A stretch of 24,983 nt of DNA, from contig NW_003116949.1 of the NCBI RefSeq assembly GCF_000003605.2, positions 226,634 to 251,616 of the forward strand. Reading direction: 5' to 3'. The stretch is from Saccoglossus kowalevskii. Lineage: Eukaryota; Hemichordata; Enteropneusta; Harrimaniidae. The notes beneath the pieces were generated by a model, which was not told the origin of the DNA, did not search any database, and was given only the letters and a program-made list of their open reading frames with translations. The stretch's first letter is position 1, and every line of letters starts with the position of its first letter. The translations under genes and the position numbers were made by a program. This document shows positions 9,806 through 20,499 of the stretch, in pieces.

Positions 9806-10880
9806 CACGATATCCAGGATTGTAGAATGACGCTCCTGTCGGTACCCAGCAACATATTTGTGTGGATTCATCTGAACCGTATCCGCCAACAGCTGCTCCT
9901 CCATCAGCGTCCTGACCAGTCTGGCTTTACTCCCAAGTGGTCAACTGTTGACCGTATCTTGGTACTACATTGCTGTCTGAGCAGATGCAGGAATTTAATA
10001 GAGGGTTCTTAGTAGCCTATATTGATTTCCGCAAGGCCTTCGACTCACTGTGTAGAAAGGCCTGATGGAGAATCCTCAACATTCGTGGTATCCCGACACC
10101 TCTGGTGGACCTGATCTTCTCTCTGTATTCTGGAACAGAGATTGCTGTTAAGTGTACTGGTGGCGTGTATGTCTATTAGACAGGAATACACACTGGCTCC
10201 TATGCTTTTCGACACTTGTATTGACTGGATTATGGAACGTAAATGGAAAGCACAGGTTACGAGGTCTCGTTTGGAAGTATCAAGATAACTGATCTTGACT
10301 TTGCAGATTATGCCGCATTGTTGGCCGAGTTCGTGGGAGCACTTGACGCACTGCATGCGGAGGCCGAACCGCTCTGTCAGGTCTGTCTCGACGAAGGGTA
10401 AGAATGTGGATGTCACTGATTTGTTTGTCTCCCTCGGCAGTGTGATCAGCAGCTCTGCCAGCTGTGAGGCTGAGGTCGCAAGACGTCTTGGCCTTGAACA
10501 GTTTGATATGAGCTCGCTAGACAAAAGTGTGTGGCGTTTGCGATATATAGTAGAGGGGTAAATGTCCCAATCTTCAAATCCTTTGTTCTCCTGGTCTAAC
10601 TATATTATTGTGAGGCCTGACTGGGGCAAAGACTGAACACCTTTGTAACAACCTCCATGCGGCGAATCATTGGGTACCGCTGGCAGGACCATGTGTCCAA
10701 CAGTACTCAGGGGGGGCTGCATGGTGAGGGTCACCTGATTGATTCGTGACAATCACCAGCTGCGCTTCTTCGGGCACATTGATCGCTTCCCAGGGAACGA
10801 CCCTGCCGGACAAATTCTGTCTGCACGGAACTATGGCTGGTGGGGACGGCCTAGGGATGACCGAGTGCATAGTGCCTCCA
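9806..10880 (+). pseudogene. Non-LTR retrotransposon reverse transcriptase, decayed
   Basis: The protein copies element RNA into DNA at the insertion site. Visible segments, in shifting frames, are MTLLSVPSNIF and RPDQSGFTPKWSTVDRIL (9827-9965), VAYIDFRKAFDS (motif A, about 10010-10050), RILNIRGIPTPLVDLIFSLY (about 10070-10130), LAPMLFDTCIDWIMER, ITDLDFADY (motif C, about 10285-10311), a C-terminal SLGSVISSSASCEAEVARRL, and a final RFFGHIDRFPGNDP with QILSARN near the 3' end. The FADD box reads FADY, removing a catalytic aspartate. There are stops near 10008, 10063, 10178 and 10558 and several frameshifts. A minus-strand frame of 159 codons (10045-10524) is the antisense shadow. The copy is inactive. 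Confidence 0.88.
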
Positions 10881-10882
10881 TA

Positions 10883-10895
10883 AATGAATGAATGA
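10883..10895 (+). repeat. Tetranucleotide tail at the 3' end of the LINE fragment
   Basis: AATGAATGAATGA follows directly after the last recognisable retrotransposon codons. Short simple-repeat tails are typical of several non-LTR clades and mark the 3' boundary here. Confidence 0.5.
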
Positions 10896-12235
10896 TATCC
10901 TCTAAAGGTATACATATATATACCGAAATACAATCAATAAAACGTGTATTATGCAAGAAACAGACGGCACTGCAAAAGAAAGCCATCGTATATGGTGTGT
11001 CCGTCAAGTAATGTCACATATATTTTCGTACACAAACAACAGAACCACACGCGCTACAACTCGCTTGACATGGGTGAGTTAGGTCATTGATAGTCCACAT
11101 TACCTCCCAGATGTATTATTATATACAAGACACGGCTGACCCAGGAGTTGTTGAACTTGCATTATGGTGGGTTAATTATTCTTTGGGCGGACAACCAAAA
11201 ATAAAACACCATACTTAGAATCAAAATAATCCATGACTACAAGACAACTGACAAAGTTACAAACTGTAATACATATCTATGGTTACTGTGCATGTGTGCG
11301 TTTGTTCTTCAAATGTTATTGGGATTGGTTCTGTAGGCCTCATATCACTAATTTGAACTCCATAGACAACAATGTTAGCATTTGAGTGAATTTCTTCATA
11401 AACGATTACAATAAAGATCAAAATATTGTTTTGATTTTTTGAAACCGCAAGTGTATTAGATTTCTGGTCAGAATACACATGTTGACCAGCTCAAACTCCT
11501 ACAAAATATATGTGTAAATAAAACACAGTGATTTATCAAGCTTTCTGCCTTCAATATTTTCAGCAAAGAAGCCTATTTTGGAAGTGTCTAATTGCGAGTT
11601 GCCCAATCCACAGATCACTGGTATTTGTCAATAAACAAAGCCACACACACGCCATATAGCCAACGTAAATGAAGTACGCCCTCTTACATCGCGATTCAGA
11701 TAAAACGTACAGAAAGAAAACACACACTGATTCAACAATTTTTGAGTGGGCGATTGCATCTACGAACTGAAGTTTTCATCGATGTATTGTGTGGATGAAG
11801 AAGAAATTCTATACTTTTACACAGTTATGCAATGTTTGGCAATATGTTCTATGTCATACCAAATGTTTATTGTCGACCGTGGAAAGTACATGTTACATTG
11901 TGTCGCAAACAAGGCGTCGTCAGCTTAGAGCGAAATGTAAAATTCGCATTTTTTATCCAACCATTATGTATCACTGTCGTTGCTATGATACGACAGGGCA
12001 TATTTGAGATGACATCATCCATATGTTACTTTTCACGAAATAATTACTGAGGGTTTCATATAGGGGATTTATTCGCTCAGGCGATAATTGTTTCTTTCTT
12101 CCTACACAGCCTGATGGAAAATTATAGCAGATTTGCTGAGTCAAAACATAAAACCAATTATGTAAATTATGAAAAAGAGTGACCGGACTAGACATGAAAA
12201 AATACACACGCAACACGATAGGATATAATTTTATA
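10896..12235. other. Unit 1 right part: no supported gene
   Basis: Positions 10896-11435 are private to unit 1. Positions 11440-12235 match 24390-24983, for example GGCATTTGTCAATAA with AAAGCCACA, TTCAGATAAAACG, and TATAGCAGATTTGCTGAGTC. About 230 bp (11715-11950), which contains overlapping 60-72 codon frames, is missing from unit 2, and those frames have no family resemblance. A near-palindrome, GGTATACATATATATACC, lies at about 10909-10926. Confidence 0.5.
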
Positions 12236-12810
12236 GTTACTGAATTAACGACCGTGATGTTTGCAGTTGTTTTAATTATTTACATAAGTTCTCAGCCACG
12301 ATAAACATCACTATCAGCTTAACAAGAACGAACTCGGAGAGAGTTCAAGTTTAGAGGGAAAAGAGGGAATATTCGGTTTCTAGAACGCGTTGTGTTGGAT
12401 ATGAATCCTTGGAACGTATTGACGCTAATTACGAAATACGTATATCATAAAACACTATTAAGCGTAGAATTCATGCTGACCATTTTATTCGGGAATGTGT
12501 TAATTTCATTCAAAAATTCGATCACTAATTTTGGATATTTGATTATTGCATTTGAATATTTAATCTTTTTTGGTAATCAATCGTTACATTTGTATATTCG
12601 TGCAAGACATTCAGATATTAAATAATTACATATGGGTATTCATCGATTAATTATGATATAGTAGAAATTAAAACTGCAACATAAAAGGGTGTAACATTTT
12701 ACAAAATAACTTGCATGTGACACTATGAGACGACCATAATGAATAGTGAATGATTTATATTAGTTTTAGTTCATAATCAATCAATTAAATCATCAGTCAA
12801 GTCGGATTGA

Positions 12811-12838
12811 TCGGTCGGTCGGTCAGTCAGTCAGTCAA
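12811..12838. repeat. Tetranucleotide microsatellite
   Basis: About three CGGT repeats run directly into four CAGT/AGTC repeats (CGGTCGGTCGGTCAGTCAGT and onward). The array then decays into CAATCAAGCAATCA. Confidence 0.85.
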
Positions 12839-13322
12839 ACAATCAAGCAATCACATTATGTTTGAAATAGATTCACTTACATATAATCTTGTTTTATGAC
12901 CTATACAATGAGAATGTGATCAACAATTAGGGAAAGACAATAATAACTTTATTTCTATATACCAAGTATATCAAGCATTTTTCAAGACTATGTCTACTAA
13001 TAGCCAGTTGCAATATCAAATTTAAGGCAATATACTGCATGAACATATTTTATGAAACATATTCATATTTGAGTCTACCAGACTCTTAATACATACCTAT
13101 TTCAGTATATCACACTTCTTCTGTGTATCAGGAAATTTGACAAATTCTCAAATTGTCATAAAATAGTCAATGGAATTGCGGCATCTGTAATGCATGATAA
13201 CAGTCGGATGAGAGTGTATACAACCATCTACTAGCGTCTCCATGAATAGCGCTTTTCTAGTCAAGTATACCATTGAATAGTGGTTTTGATTCTACTGGCT
13301 TTGTTTTCATCCGTTTCTCCAA

Positions 13323-13358
13323 CAAGTTGTTTATAATATACAAGTTGTTTATAATATA
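13323..13358. repeat. Perfect 18-bp tandem duplication
   Basis: CAAGTTGTTTATAATATA occurs twice back to back with no mismatch. Unit 1 has only a single diverged counterpart, so this is a recent local duplication in unit 2. Confidence 0.8.
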
Positions 13359-15079
13359 TTTTATTTGTAATGGAAATGATACCAGATGAGCAGCAATATA
13401 ACCTACGGAATAGAAGTCAGTTTTGTAGCTGTGTTTCTTTCTCTGACCTGTTGACATTACTGTCCCCAAATCACAGTATGATGATCGTTTTGACTGACGA
13501 TTTGCATTAGATTAGGACAATCAATCATATACCTTCCCGATATCTTCGAATTCGCCTTCACAAGTACGCATTGGCAACCGATTTCCCACTATTGCCATCG
13601 GCAGGAATCCCATTTTCCTCGTGACATTGTCTAACGATAACTCAGAAGAACCAAAGTATATCAACTTAAAGTTATGTTCTGCATGCATATGTCCATTTAG
13701 ATCACATTGTGGTCTTTCATAAAAAATAATTGCTCGCATAACATGTTTCAAGAAGATGGTGTTAATGGTAATAGCATATATACAAGTCATATATAACTAT
13801 AGATATATGTGTGTGACCATTTTACATTATGAATAATGAATTATGGTGTACACGCATGCGCGTTAGATACATCAGTGGTAATACATGTGTTCATCTGATT
13901 CCAATATTTAGTTTCAAATTTCTCTGTACGACAATCTTTATTCACAAACTATGTAGATAGGCAACAACAACTCAACAATTGCATAAATACATGGCACGGT
14001 ATACCCAAACTGAATATGTTTTACCTGTTTTTATCCGATTCTCAATGCTGAACATTGTCAAAATATTTTGGTACGCGTAATACATACTACTTGTGTTACC
14101 ATCCCGACTCGTGCTGTTCTACTACTTGAAAGTTGAAAGCTGACTTTGTTTCTGTGTCTCCTCAAGCTGATGGAGTAAACAGGAAAGTGACAAGATTCTC
14201 GCAAACAGCTGTTCGATGATTTATCTCTTGTTAGTCGACTGGTAAGTACACTATACCGGTTTCTAATTTCATGTAAATTTTACCCGATTGTGTTATCACA
14301 ATACCTCACATAAATTACAACTGATTTCGATCACAGAATGTTGTCGTTATCTTGCGGGAATTGCCTTTATAAAACATCGTAACATTGCCTATTACTAGCT
14401 ATCTGCAACTAGGAAGATTGTAATGGTTGAAATACATTCAAGAGATTCTGGTCGGTGTTCGAGTGATTGATTAAGCAAACATGAATATAGCAAATTGTAA
14501 TCAAATGTTTAGTACCTTAATCTTGTTTGAAACAACACATTGCATTACAAGAAAATTAGAGCATAGTATAAGAATATCGTATTCATTTCATATTCAACAA
14601 TCATTGAAATCAACATTATTTATTTGTGCAGTTGTGTAGGTATGATGTGTTATTTACGTTGCTCTTACCTCCGCATGTGTATATTTTGCCGGGACTTACA
14701 ACAAAAAACATTATATATGCACAGGCATATTATTAAATCAAATCCATTTTTTACACAATATTCAACAGCTTGGTCAAAATATATAATACATGTTGTCGTG
14801 TGATATACATAATGGTATATACAGGATACATTCACCCACTTTTGTCTCAAATACTATATCATGTGGTTTATGCATTCAAACAATTCAACTAATTAATAGA
14901 CAACCATTAACCTGTCTACCATCGTAAAACAAATAACCTAAACGACACTAATACTTTAACAACATGGATACAAAGAGTGATGGAGAGGTTTCTATCTAAT
15001 AACAACATTGACGATATTTTCTTACATCAGATGCCACAGTTTTATTTATTTAAATCATTATGTACGGACAATAGTATCC

Positions 15080-15880
15080 CCCAAAAATAACTGAATTGTA
15101 TGAACAATGAAGATTATCTCCCGAATTCCGAACACATGATCGAGAAATGAACAACGATCCATAGTACATTTATCGCCAATACATATTATAATTTTAAGAA
15201 TAATAAAGATCGTGCACAATAATCATAATGCTTAAACGAGAAATGTACACAACATAGACACATGCTATTCCTATACACCAAAAAATGCTTAGAAACAGCA
15301 TGGACACATGTCATTCTCACACAGCAAGGACAATGATACATAGTGAAATTGATTGCCAAATAATTAAATAATTGAATTTTAAGAACAATTAAAAGTATCC
15401 CCAAAATTCTGAATACATTATAAAGGAAAAAACGCATTACTCATTGAGAAACACGATCCATATTGACATTTATCGCCAGACAAAAACTGAATTTTAAGAA
15501 CAATAAAGGTTATCCCCTAAATTTTGAACACATCATCAAGAAACAAACACACCATTGACACATGTCATTCTTACTTTTTACCACAATTCAGACTGATATT
15601 TATTGCAAGACAATAATTTTAAGGAATAATAAAGATTAATCCTAATATTCCAAGCACACGAACAAGAAATGTATAGACCGTGTACACATTTCATTGCAGC
15701 GAGAACAATAATCATTAGTAATGTTCTTGCCATTCATTGTTTGAATTTTAAGTATTACCGTAGGCGCATGTTATTATAATCCCACACAACAAGAAAAAAT
15801 GTAATTGGTAACATATATTGCCTGTCAATAATGATCATGCACAATTTTCAAAATACATAAACGAGAAATTTTCACACCAT
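15080..15880. repeat. Tandem array of ~128-bp repeats, unit 2
   Basis: The GAATTTTAAGAACAATAAAG landmark or its variants occur at about 15098, 15193, 15378, 15493, 15618 and 15746. Most spacings are 115-128 bp, with one short (95) and one long (185) interval. It is positionally equivalent to 6590-7360. Confidence 0.82.
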
Positions 15881-16440
15881 GGACATAATTCTCCTTCACA
15901 TGGATCCTTGCGCTCAGAACACCGAAAGCATCTCTGCATCCACACACTGCTATAAAGACATTTTTTATATAGGCGTGTTTTTTTGTTATTAAAATCTCTT
16001 GTGTTGTTTTCTTCTTACTGGTAAACACATTTTAAAATATGCTATCGACATATGATAATGATCTGTTTGTAAACGCAAAGAAAAGGGTGAAAATAATTAT
16101 AAGTTACAAAGGAAGAATTTCATCGCGGAATAACGCGGCTAATTCGGTGTTGCTCGGTCCTTCAAGCTAATCGTCTTGTCGAATGTAAACGAAAGAAAGC
16201 ACTTCGTGGTTATTTACGTTCAGTTCGTTTTCCTGCCACTTGAAAAAAAATAGTCTCTTACTTTGAAAACAGTCAGAATCTAGCAACATCGTGCACGCTT
16301 TCGTCGGGTTCGAAAATCGAAAACCAGCATGGCAATGTTAGGTAGGCGTCTTTTAAAATAGTGGCACTGTGACGAGTAGACCGATCAATGACAAGCATGG
16401 GATCGCGTGGCTGCAGATATATATTCGTAGAAATAGAACT
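15880..16440. other. Spacer between the two repeat blocks, unit 2
   Basis: This is the counterpart of 7360-7800, including TTCTTACTGGTAAA near 16011 and GGGTTCGAAAATC near 16306. No gene is supported. Confidence 0.5.
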
Positions 16441-16960
16441 TTGGTAGGAAGATTACATGGACACATGCAATCCACGCCACTTGCGAAGATCAATACCAAT
16501 TATGATCAATACCAACATATATTGAAAGTCATTATTTGCATTTTAAAATTAATAAAGATCATGCTCACTATTCCGAACACATGAATGAAAAAATGTGCAT
16601 ACAATGAACACATGGCATCTATACAGAACAAGAAAAGTAATCCATAGTGAAATGTTTTGCCAGATAGTAAACATATTTTAAGAACAATAACAATGAGTAA
16701 TTAGCACACTATTTACACATGACATCTGAACAAAACATGAAGAAAACATGCAATCATTGCACAACAAAAGAATGATCTATAGTAAAATTTATTGCTAGTA
16801 CGAAACGCATAAACGAGAAATATATATACCATGGGCAAATTCCGTCCCTATAAATGTCATCCCTTTACCACAACAAGAACTCCCCACAGTGACATTTACC
16901 TTAGAAATACTTATCGCAAGTAAATAACTGAATGTTAAGAATTATAACAATCTAAATACA
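16440..16960. repeat. Second block of the ~128-bp repeat, unit 2, degenerate
   Basis: Landmark variants lie near 16542 (TTTTAAAATTAATAAAGATC), 16678 (TTTTAAGAACAATAACAA) and 16934 (AATGTTAAGAATTATAACAA). Each is accompanied by the ACACATG and TTGCCAG lead-in pieces. It is longer than the unit 1 equivalent (7800-8005). Confidence 0.65.
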
Positions 16961-17030
16961 AGAAAATAAAACGAAAGAAATATAAAAAAGTATGAACAAC
17001 AATAACGCGTAATTTATTGATGATATAAAC

Positions 17031-17552
17031 ATTGCTTAGTTGGCAGTAATACTATATATATATACATATATATAGTGTAGATACGAAAGTCGATTATTCC
17101 AAAACAAAAGTGATCAATACAAAGTATATGTAGAGCGGGTAAATACGGTGATAGTGAAATTAGTACGCGACTAAATGAATATTGAAACTTAAATAATGAA
17201 GAACTGTTTCGTCAGGTACAAGTACCTCACTCATCAGGAGCTTTATGTTTATTAATTCACTTCACCAAAGAGCATGACGACACGGTAGCCCGTATAACAG
17301 CTCCAGCAAACGATGCATTTTATGTATGTAGGAAAAATTTATCATAATTTTAACACAGATCAAAAGCTCCAATATGTAACAATTAAATGTTCTATTTAAT
17401 TTTAATTAATATGTTAATTTGCGAAGCTTATAATGTATCATAATGCTCTTTGGTACAGTGAATTAAACATAAAGCTCCTTATGAGTGAGGTACTTGTACA
17501 TTACGAAACAGTTCTGTCGAGTACATAAATGTAGTACTTATCACTAAGCAAT
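17031..17552. mobile_element. Fold-back / MITE-like element
   Basis: The ends are inverted: ATTGCTTAGT at 17031-17040 and ACTAAGCAAT at 17543-17552, with a looser continuation (AGTAATACTA against AGTACTAC). Inside is a long, almost perfect inverted repeat. GAACTGTTTCGT to CAAAGAGC at 17201-17273 pairs with GCTCTTTGG to ACGAAACAGTTC at 17444-17514. The ~170 bp between the arms is AT-rich, and no protein is encoded. Unit 1 lacks it: 8060-8105 runs through the equivalent point. Non-autonomous DNA transposons have this architecture; the superfamily is not assigned and no clear target-site duplication is visible. Confidence 0.7.
17048..17078. repeat. AT-rich near-palindrome inside the MITE-like element
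   Basis: CTATATATATATACATATAT with the following ATAG can fold back on itself. It lies just inside the left end of the fold-back element. Confidence 0.5.
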
Positions 17553-18397
17553 AGATGTACCTGCTGAAAGAAAGCATGTTTTTCATGTAAACAAGTAAAT
17601 TTTAAATGTGCTATATTAACTCGCCATTCCAGCTTCGCTGGTTCCCGGCGTCCCTTGCGAATGGCAAGTAGGACGCAGATAACTAGTAATCGCCATATTG
17701 TTCCACTGGGCTGGTATAATAATATTCGTTTTCTGTAAACAAGTTTTCATTACGCCATGCCCATAAATTCTATCTGCGTAGACTTACATATTTGAGATGT
17801 TTCTAGCATGTATGCTGTTTTCGTGCAAATTTATAACAAAAGAAACAGTTTTAAATTCGCCCAACTTTCGAGAGTAAAAGGAAACTCCTGCTATAGAGCC
17901 ACGAACGTAAGCACTGGCGCAATTTAACCAAGGCAAATAGAACAAGCAACGAGAAAGTGAGTGAAAGTGAATCAGAATGCCGGAACCGTTACCAGTTACC
18001 GGCCTCTTGTGACTTGGTAAGCTATGACACTTGAGAGAGATGGGAAACAGCCAATATTTGAGCTTACTCTATCATTGTGGGCGGAGCTACGCCACAAGAC
18101 GTTCTACGTCCCTAAGACGCGCACCTCTGTACCTTATATTTTTATCAGCTCCATGCGAGCTGCTGTGGAAAGCAGGTCGAAAGCCGGTGAAAATAAATAA
18201 ATTCGGGAAAACAACTCAAACTCAATTTGAAGTAATCCTTAACAACTAAGTTTATATATGTTGTACATATTCTTGTTACACTATTCAGGGGAGTCTCAAC
18301 AATCATCCCAAAGTACCGTTTTCTGGGAGTTTTCGATCTTTGTTTTCATCGCGAAAAGGTGGTGAATATGCCCGGATGTCCGCCATTGGATTAGTAG
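17553..18397. other. Insert private to unit 2, origin unknown
   Basis: Homology to unit 1 is interrupted between about 17605 and 18397 (unit 1 resumes at about 8195). The segment is richer in GC and CpG than its surroundings. It holds overlapping hairpins at 17623-17668 and a GGGCGG box near 18078. A 72-codon frame (18031-18249, plus) is not recognised and no terminal inverted repeat was found. It could be an insertion, or ancestral sequence lost from unit 1. Confidence 0.4.
17623..17668. repeat. Nested, mutually exclusive hairpins
   Basis: GCCATTC (17623-17629) is complementary to GAATGGC (17659-17665) and encloses CCAGC-TTC-GCTGG (17629-17641). CTTGC-GAATG-GCAAG (17654-17668) forms a competing stem that uses the right arm of the first as its loop. 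Confidence 0.45.
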
Positions 18398-19296
18398 AAA
18401 ACGCAACTCTCTCTCCAATATTGTAGGATAACACTTCGATAACATCCTGCTCGAGGATGTGTCATGTTCACTCAAAAATAATATGAAATATTAGTTGATA
18501 TTTTGTCACACCTTCTCATCCATATATGTTTGTCTTAAATGAAATAATTATGTGTGATTCGAACATTGCAAATATTAACACTTTTTAACATTTTCATTAC
18601 GAACGATCAACACAAGCTGTCAGATTAGATAGAATGTTGAAATATGATTTAAAAGCCAATGTTATGTGATTGTTTACTGCCGTTGCTCTGGTACGGCGCG
18701 CGGAGCATATTTGAAATTACTGCAACATAGAAGGACGGGTTTACACCAATAATTTAAACCCTTGATTATAACGAAAAGAAGAAATAGGATTTTTGATAAA
18801 AAATACTCTCTCCTAAATCTTCAGATACTGTCATGTTTTATGTCAATTGGCTAGTCTGGTACCAAGGGATACTACGTATAGAGTGGTATAGATAGGAGGC
18901 TTTACTGCCGCTAAGAATCATCAACAGAGTAATTGTTTTTAAGTGGTTCACTAGATATATGCATAATTTTCTATATTTGATGCTTAAAAAACAGTATATA
19001 TGTATTTTTAATTTTGATGTTTGTACTGCAGCACAGTCAACAAGTTCACGCCATTTTATTGTAACACTTTCCATATGACACTGAACCAAAAATAAACAAA
19101 CACACATATATTTTATCAACGCATGCTCCTCATTCATCGGTGACTGATTTATAAGTAAAACGTCAGCATAAATCACACGTTGAATATTTACTTTAAATGA
19201 ATCACACTACTCGAATAACACGCTTGATCAACTAAGTTTACCTATAGTGTCCTGTTGATGTGGTTAACTTTTCCTTATTGTTAATGTATTTCGTCG
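18398..19296. other. Unit 2 between the private insert and the DIRS-like element: no supported gene
   Basis: Positions 18398-18800 match 8195-8615 of unit 1, including ATTACGAACGATCAAC and TGATTTAAAAGC. Positions 18800-19296 have no clear partner. A 112-codon minus-strand frame (18838-19176) shows no recognisable family, and I do not support it as a gene. Confidence 0.45.
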
Positions 19297-19467
19297 TCAC
19301 AATTTACAACAAGGAAAATATAACTATTAGGACATATCTTTAATTCTAGATGATTTTTTTTAGATATTCAAGTTTTGCTGCGATATGGTTTGGTGTGTGT
19401 GAATGTATAGGATTGTGAAACATTTGATTGAATAACAACCATTTGCATAAATCCAGTATGGCCGTCA
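19297..19467 (-). repeat. Left inverted terminal repeat of copy B, shortened
   Basis: The reverse complement matches the inner part of the repeats at 788-1030 and 23325-23626: ATTTGCATAAATCCAGTATGG at the inner end and ACATATCTTTAATTCTAGAT further out. The outer ~130 bp present in the other two copies, including the GGAAGCCTAGATTTTCCTAG block, is absent. The left end is therefore truncated. Confidence 0.7.
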
Positions 19468-19484
19468 AAATAGTATCATTTAAA

Positions 19485-20480
19485 GTGCAACCTCAGGCGG
19501 CCCTCGGAGTCTGTTCCTCATAATGACTCATTGAGCCAAGCTGGAACATCGATTCACCATCCCCGCCACCCTCGATCCTGAAACAGTCACTCTCAGTAGG
19601 ACTGTCACTTCTGGGATCCAGAGTCCTGTATTCGGTATTGCTTTGGATCCTGCCGAGTGCTGAACGCGGGGGGGGGGGGGCACAAACGGGGTTGATGGGC
19701 GGACCTTGGTCACCCATTGACAAAGGCCTACTAAACCTTTTGTGCTTGATCAAGTGCAGTGCAGTGTTTGAAACCAAACCCCAGTCAGGAGTCAAATCTT
19801 GCATTTTAATTGAATCCTTCGGTTCCTCCCTGACCCCTACCACAAATGTTTTTTGTTCGGGGGCTAAGGGGGCCAGTGTTCATGGAATATTTCGACCGTT
19901 TAGTCAAGAAACAATCCACGCACTGAAGAGGCGAGTGGCGACCCTCATCCTTCGAGGTGTGGCCAGCCCACTGGAACAAATTGTTTTGCACTGCCAGCAC
20001 TCTTAAGTCTCAGGGTGGAACGCACCAGCCTCTTACACCAGCAAGACAAAGCCATTGGTGGGACACCACAGGGCTAAGAGGGATATCCTGCTGTGTCATC
20101 TGGCTCTTGTGGCAGGGGCTGCCTCTGTACTTGGCGCACTACCGCCTCAGTTACGCAAGACTAAACCTTCCCCTTCTTCTTTTTTGCAGATGGAACGAGC
20201 AGTCTCGGTGCTTCGGGATCCCACTGACCAGTTGGTACAGGTGAGACCCGTGAGCCAGTTTGGCTTCTGCCAAAGGCAAACGGTAAGGCCCCAAGCTGAG
20301 AAAATGTAACGACCAAAGTCAGCACCCACTGGCCAGAAGAAGCCAGTAGGCAAGTGTCCCAGCTCTTCCAGGGGAGGGAAGAGTGGTGACACGCCCCCCA
20401 GGAAGAAGGGACCAGGTGACCCACCAATCTTCCTCAATGGCCGCCTACCCAGCTTGCAGGGGAAGAAGGTTTGATGCTTC
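19485..20480 (+). pseudogene. ORF1 (gag-like) of DIRS-like copy B
   Basis: The frame beginning before 19638 stays open to a stop at 20004-20006 and resumes in the same frame to 20307. It reads RRVATLILRGVASPLEQIVL, then AKRDILLCHLALVAGAASVL, PSSFLQMERAVSVLRDPTDQ and FCQRQTVRPQAEK. A following basic, Pro/Gly/Ser-rich stretch (GQKKPVGKCPSSSRGGKSGD) is like the basic tails of nucleic-acid-binding Gag proteins. DIRS ORF1 products are thought to package element RNA. The 5' part (19485-19700) is unclear in frame and contains a 12-G run (19669-19680). A minus-strand frame of 116 codons (19493-19843) is an antisense shadow that recurs in copy A. Confidence 0.6.
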
Positions 20481-20499
20481 CACTTGTGACAAGGGGGAT

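Larger units (their letters stand above)
9800..10895 (+). mobile_element. 5'-truncated non-LTR (LINE-type) retrotransposon
   Basis: This fragment inserted in unit 1 holds the 3' two-thirds of a non-LTR reverse transcriptase and its C-terminal tail, ending in a short tetranucleotide tail (10883-10895). That layout, a missing 5' end with a simple-repeat tail, is usual for LINE insertions made by target-primed reverse transcription. Unit 2 lacks it, so insertion followed the duplication. GC content is visibly higher than in the surroundings. The clade is not assigned. Confidence 0.85.
3336..12235. repeat. Unit 1 of a long head-to-tail duplication
   Basis: Collinear similarity to unit 2 is visible in many blocks: 3336-3420 with 12240-12330; 3855-4420 with 13275-13800; 4691-4870 with 13808-13960; 5040-5330 with 13980-14260; 5590-5720 with 14335-14475; 5850-5920 with 14630-14690; 6170-6460 with 14795-15055; 7440-7560 with 15945-16055; 7660-7795 with 16240-16372; 8100-8150 with 17555-17600; 8195-8520 with 18398-18765; 9245-9580 with 24005-24385; 11440-12235 with 24390-24983. 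Blocks are broken by indels and diverged by perhaps a quarter of bases (judged by eye). Unit 1 lacks the MITE and DIRS copy of unit 2 but has its own insert at about 9590-11435. No gene is recognised in it apart from the retrotransposon fragment. Confidence 0.85.
12236..15080. other. Unit 2 left part: no supported gene
   Basis: This stretch is AT-rich and collinear with unit 1 at 3336-6590, with several deletions relative to it. The counterparts of the unit 1 open frames are broken here. I see no gene beyond the small repeats listed separately. Confidence 0.5.

Noticed and set aside
10045-10524. 159-codon minus-strand frame
   Set aside because: It is exactly antisense to the non-LTR reverse transcriptase, whose motifs read on the plus strand.
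18838-19176. 112-codon minus-strand frame
   Set aside because: No recognisable domain, composition typical of AT-rich noncoding DNA, and no unit 1 counterpart to test conservation.
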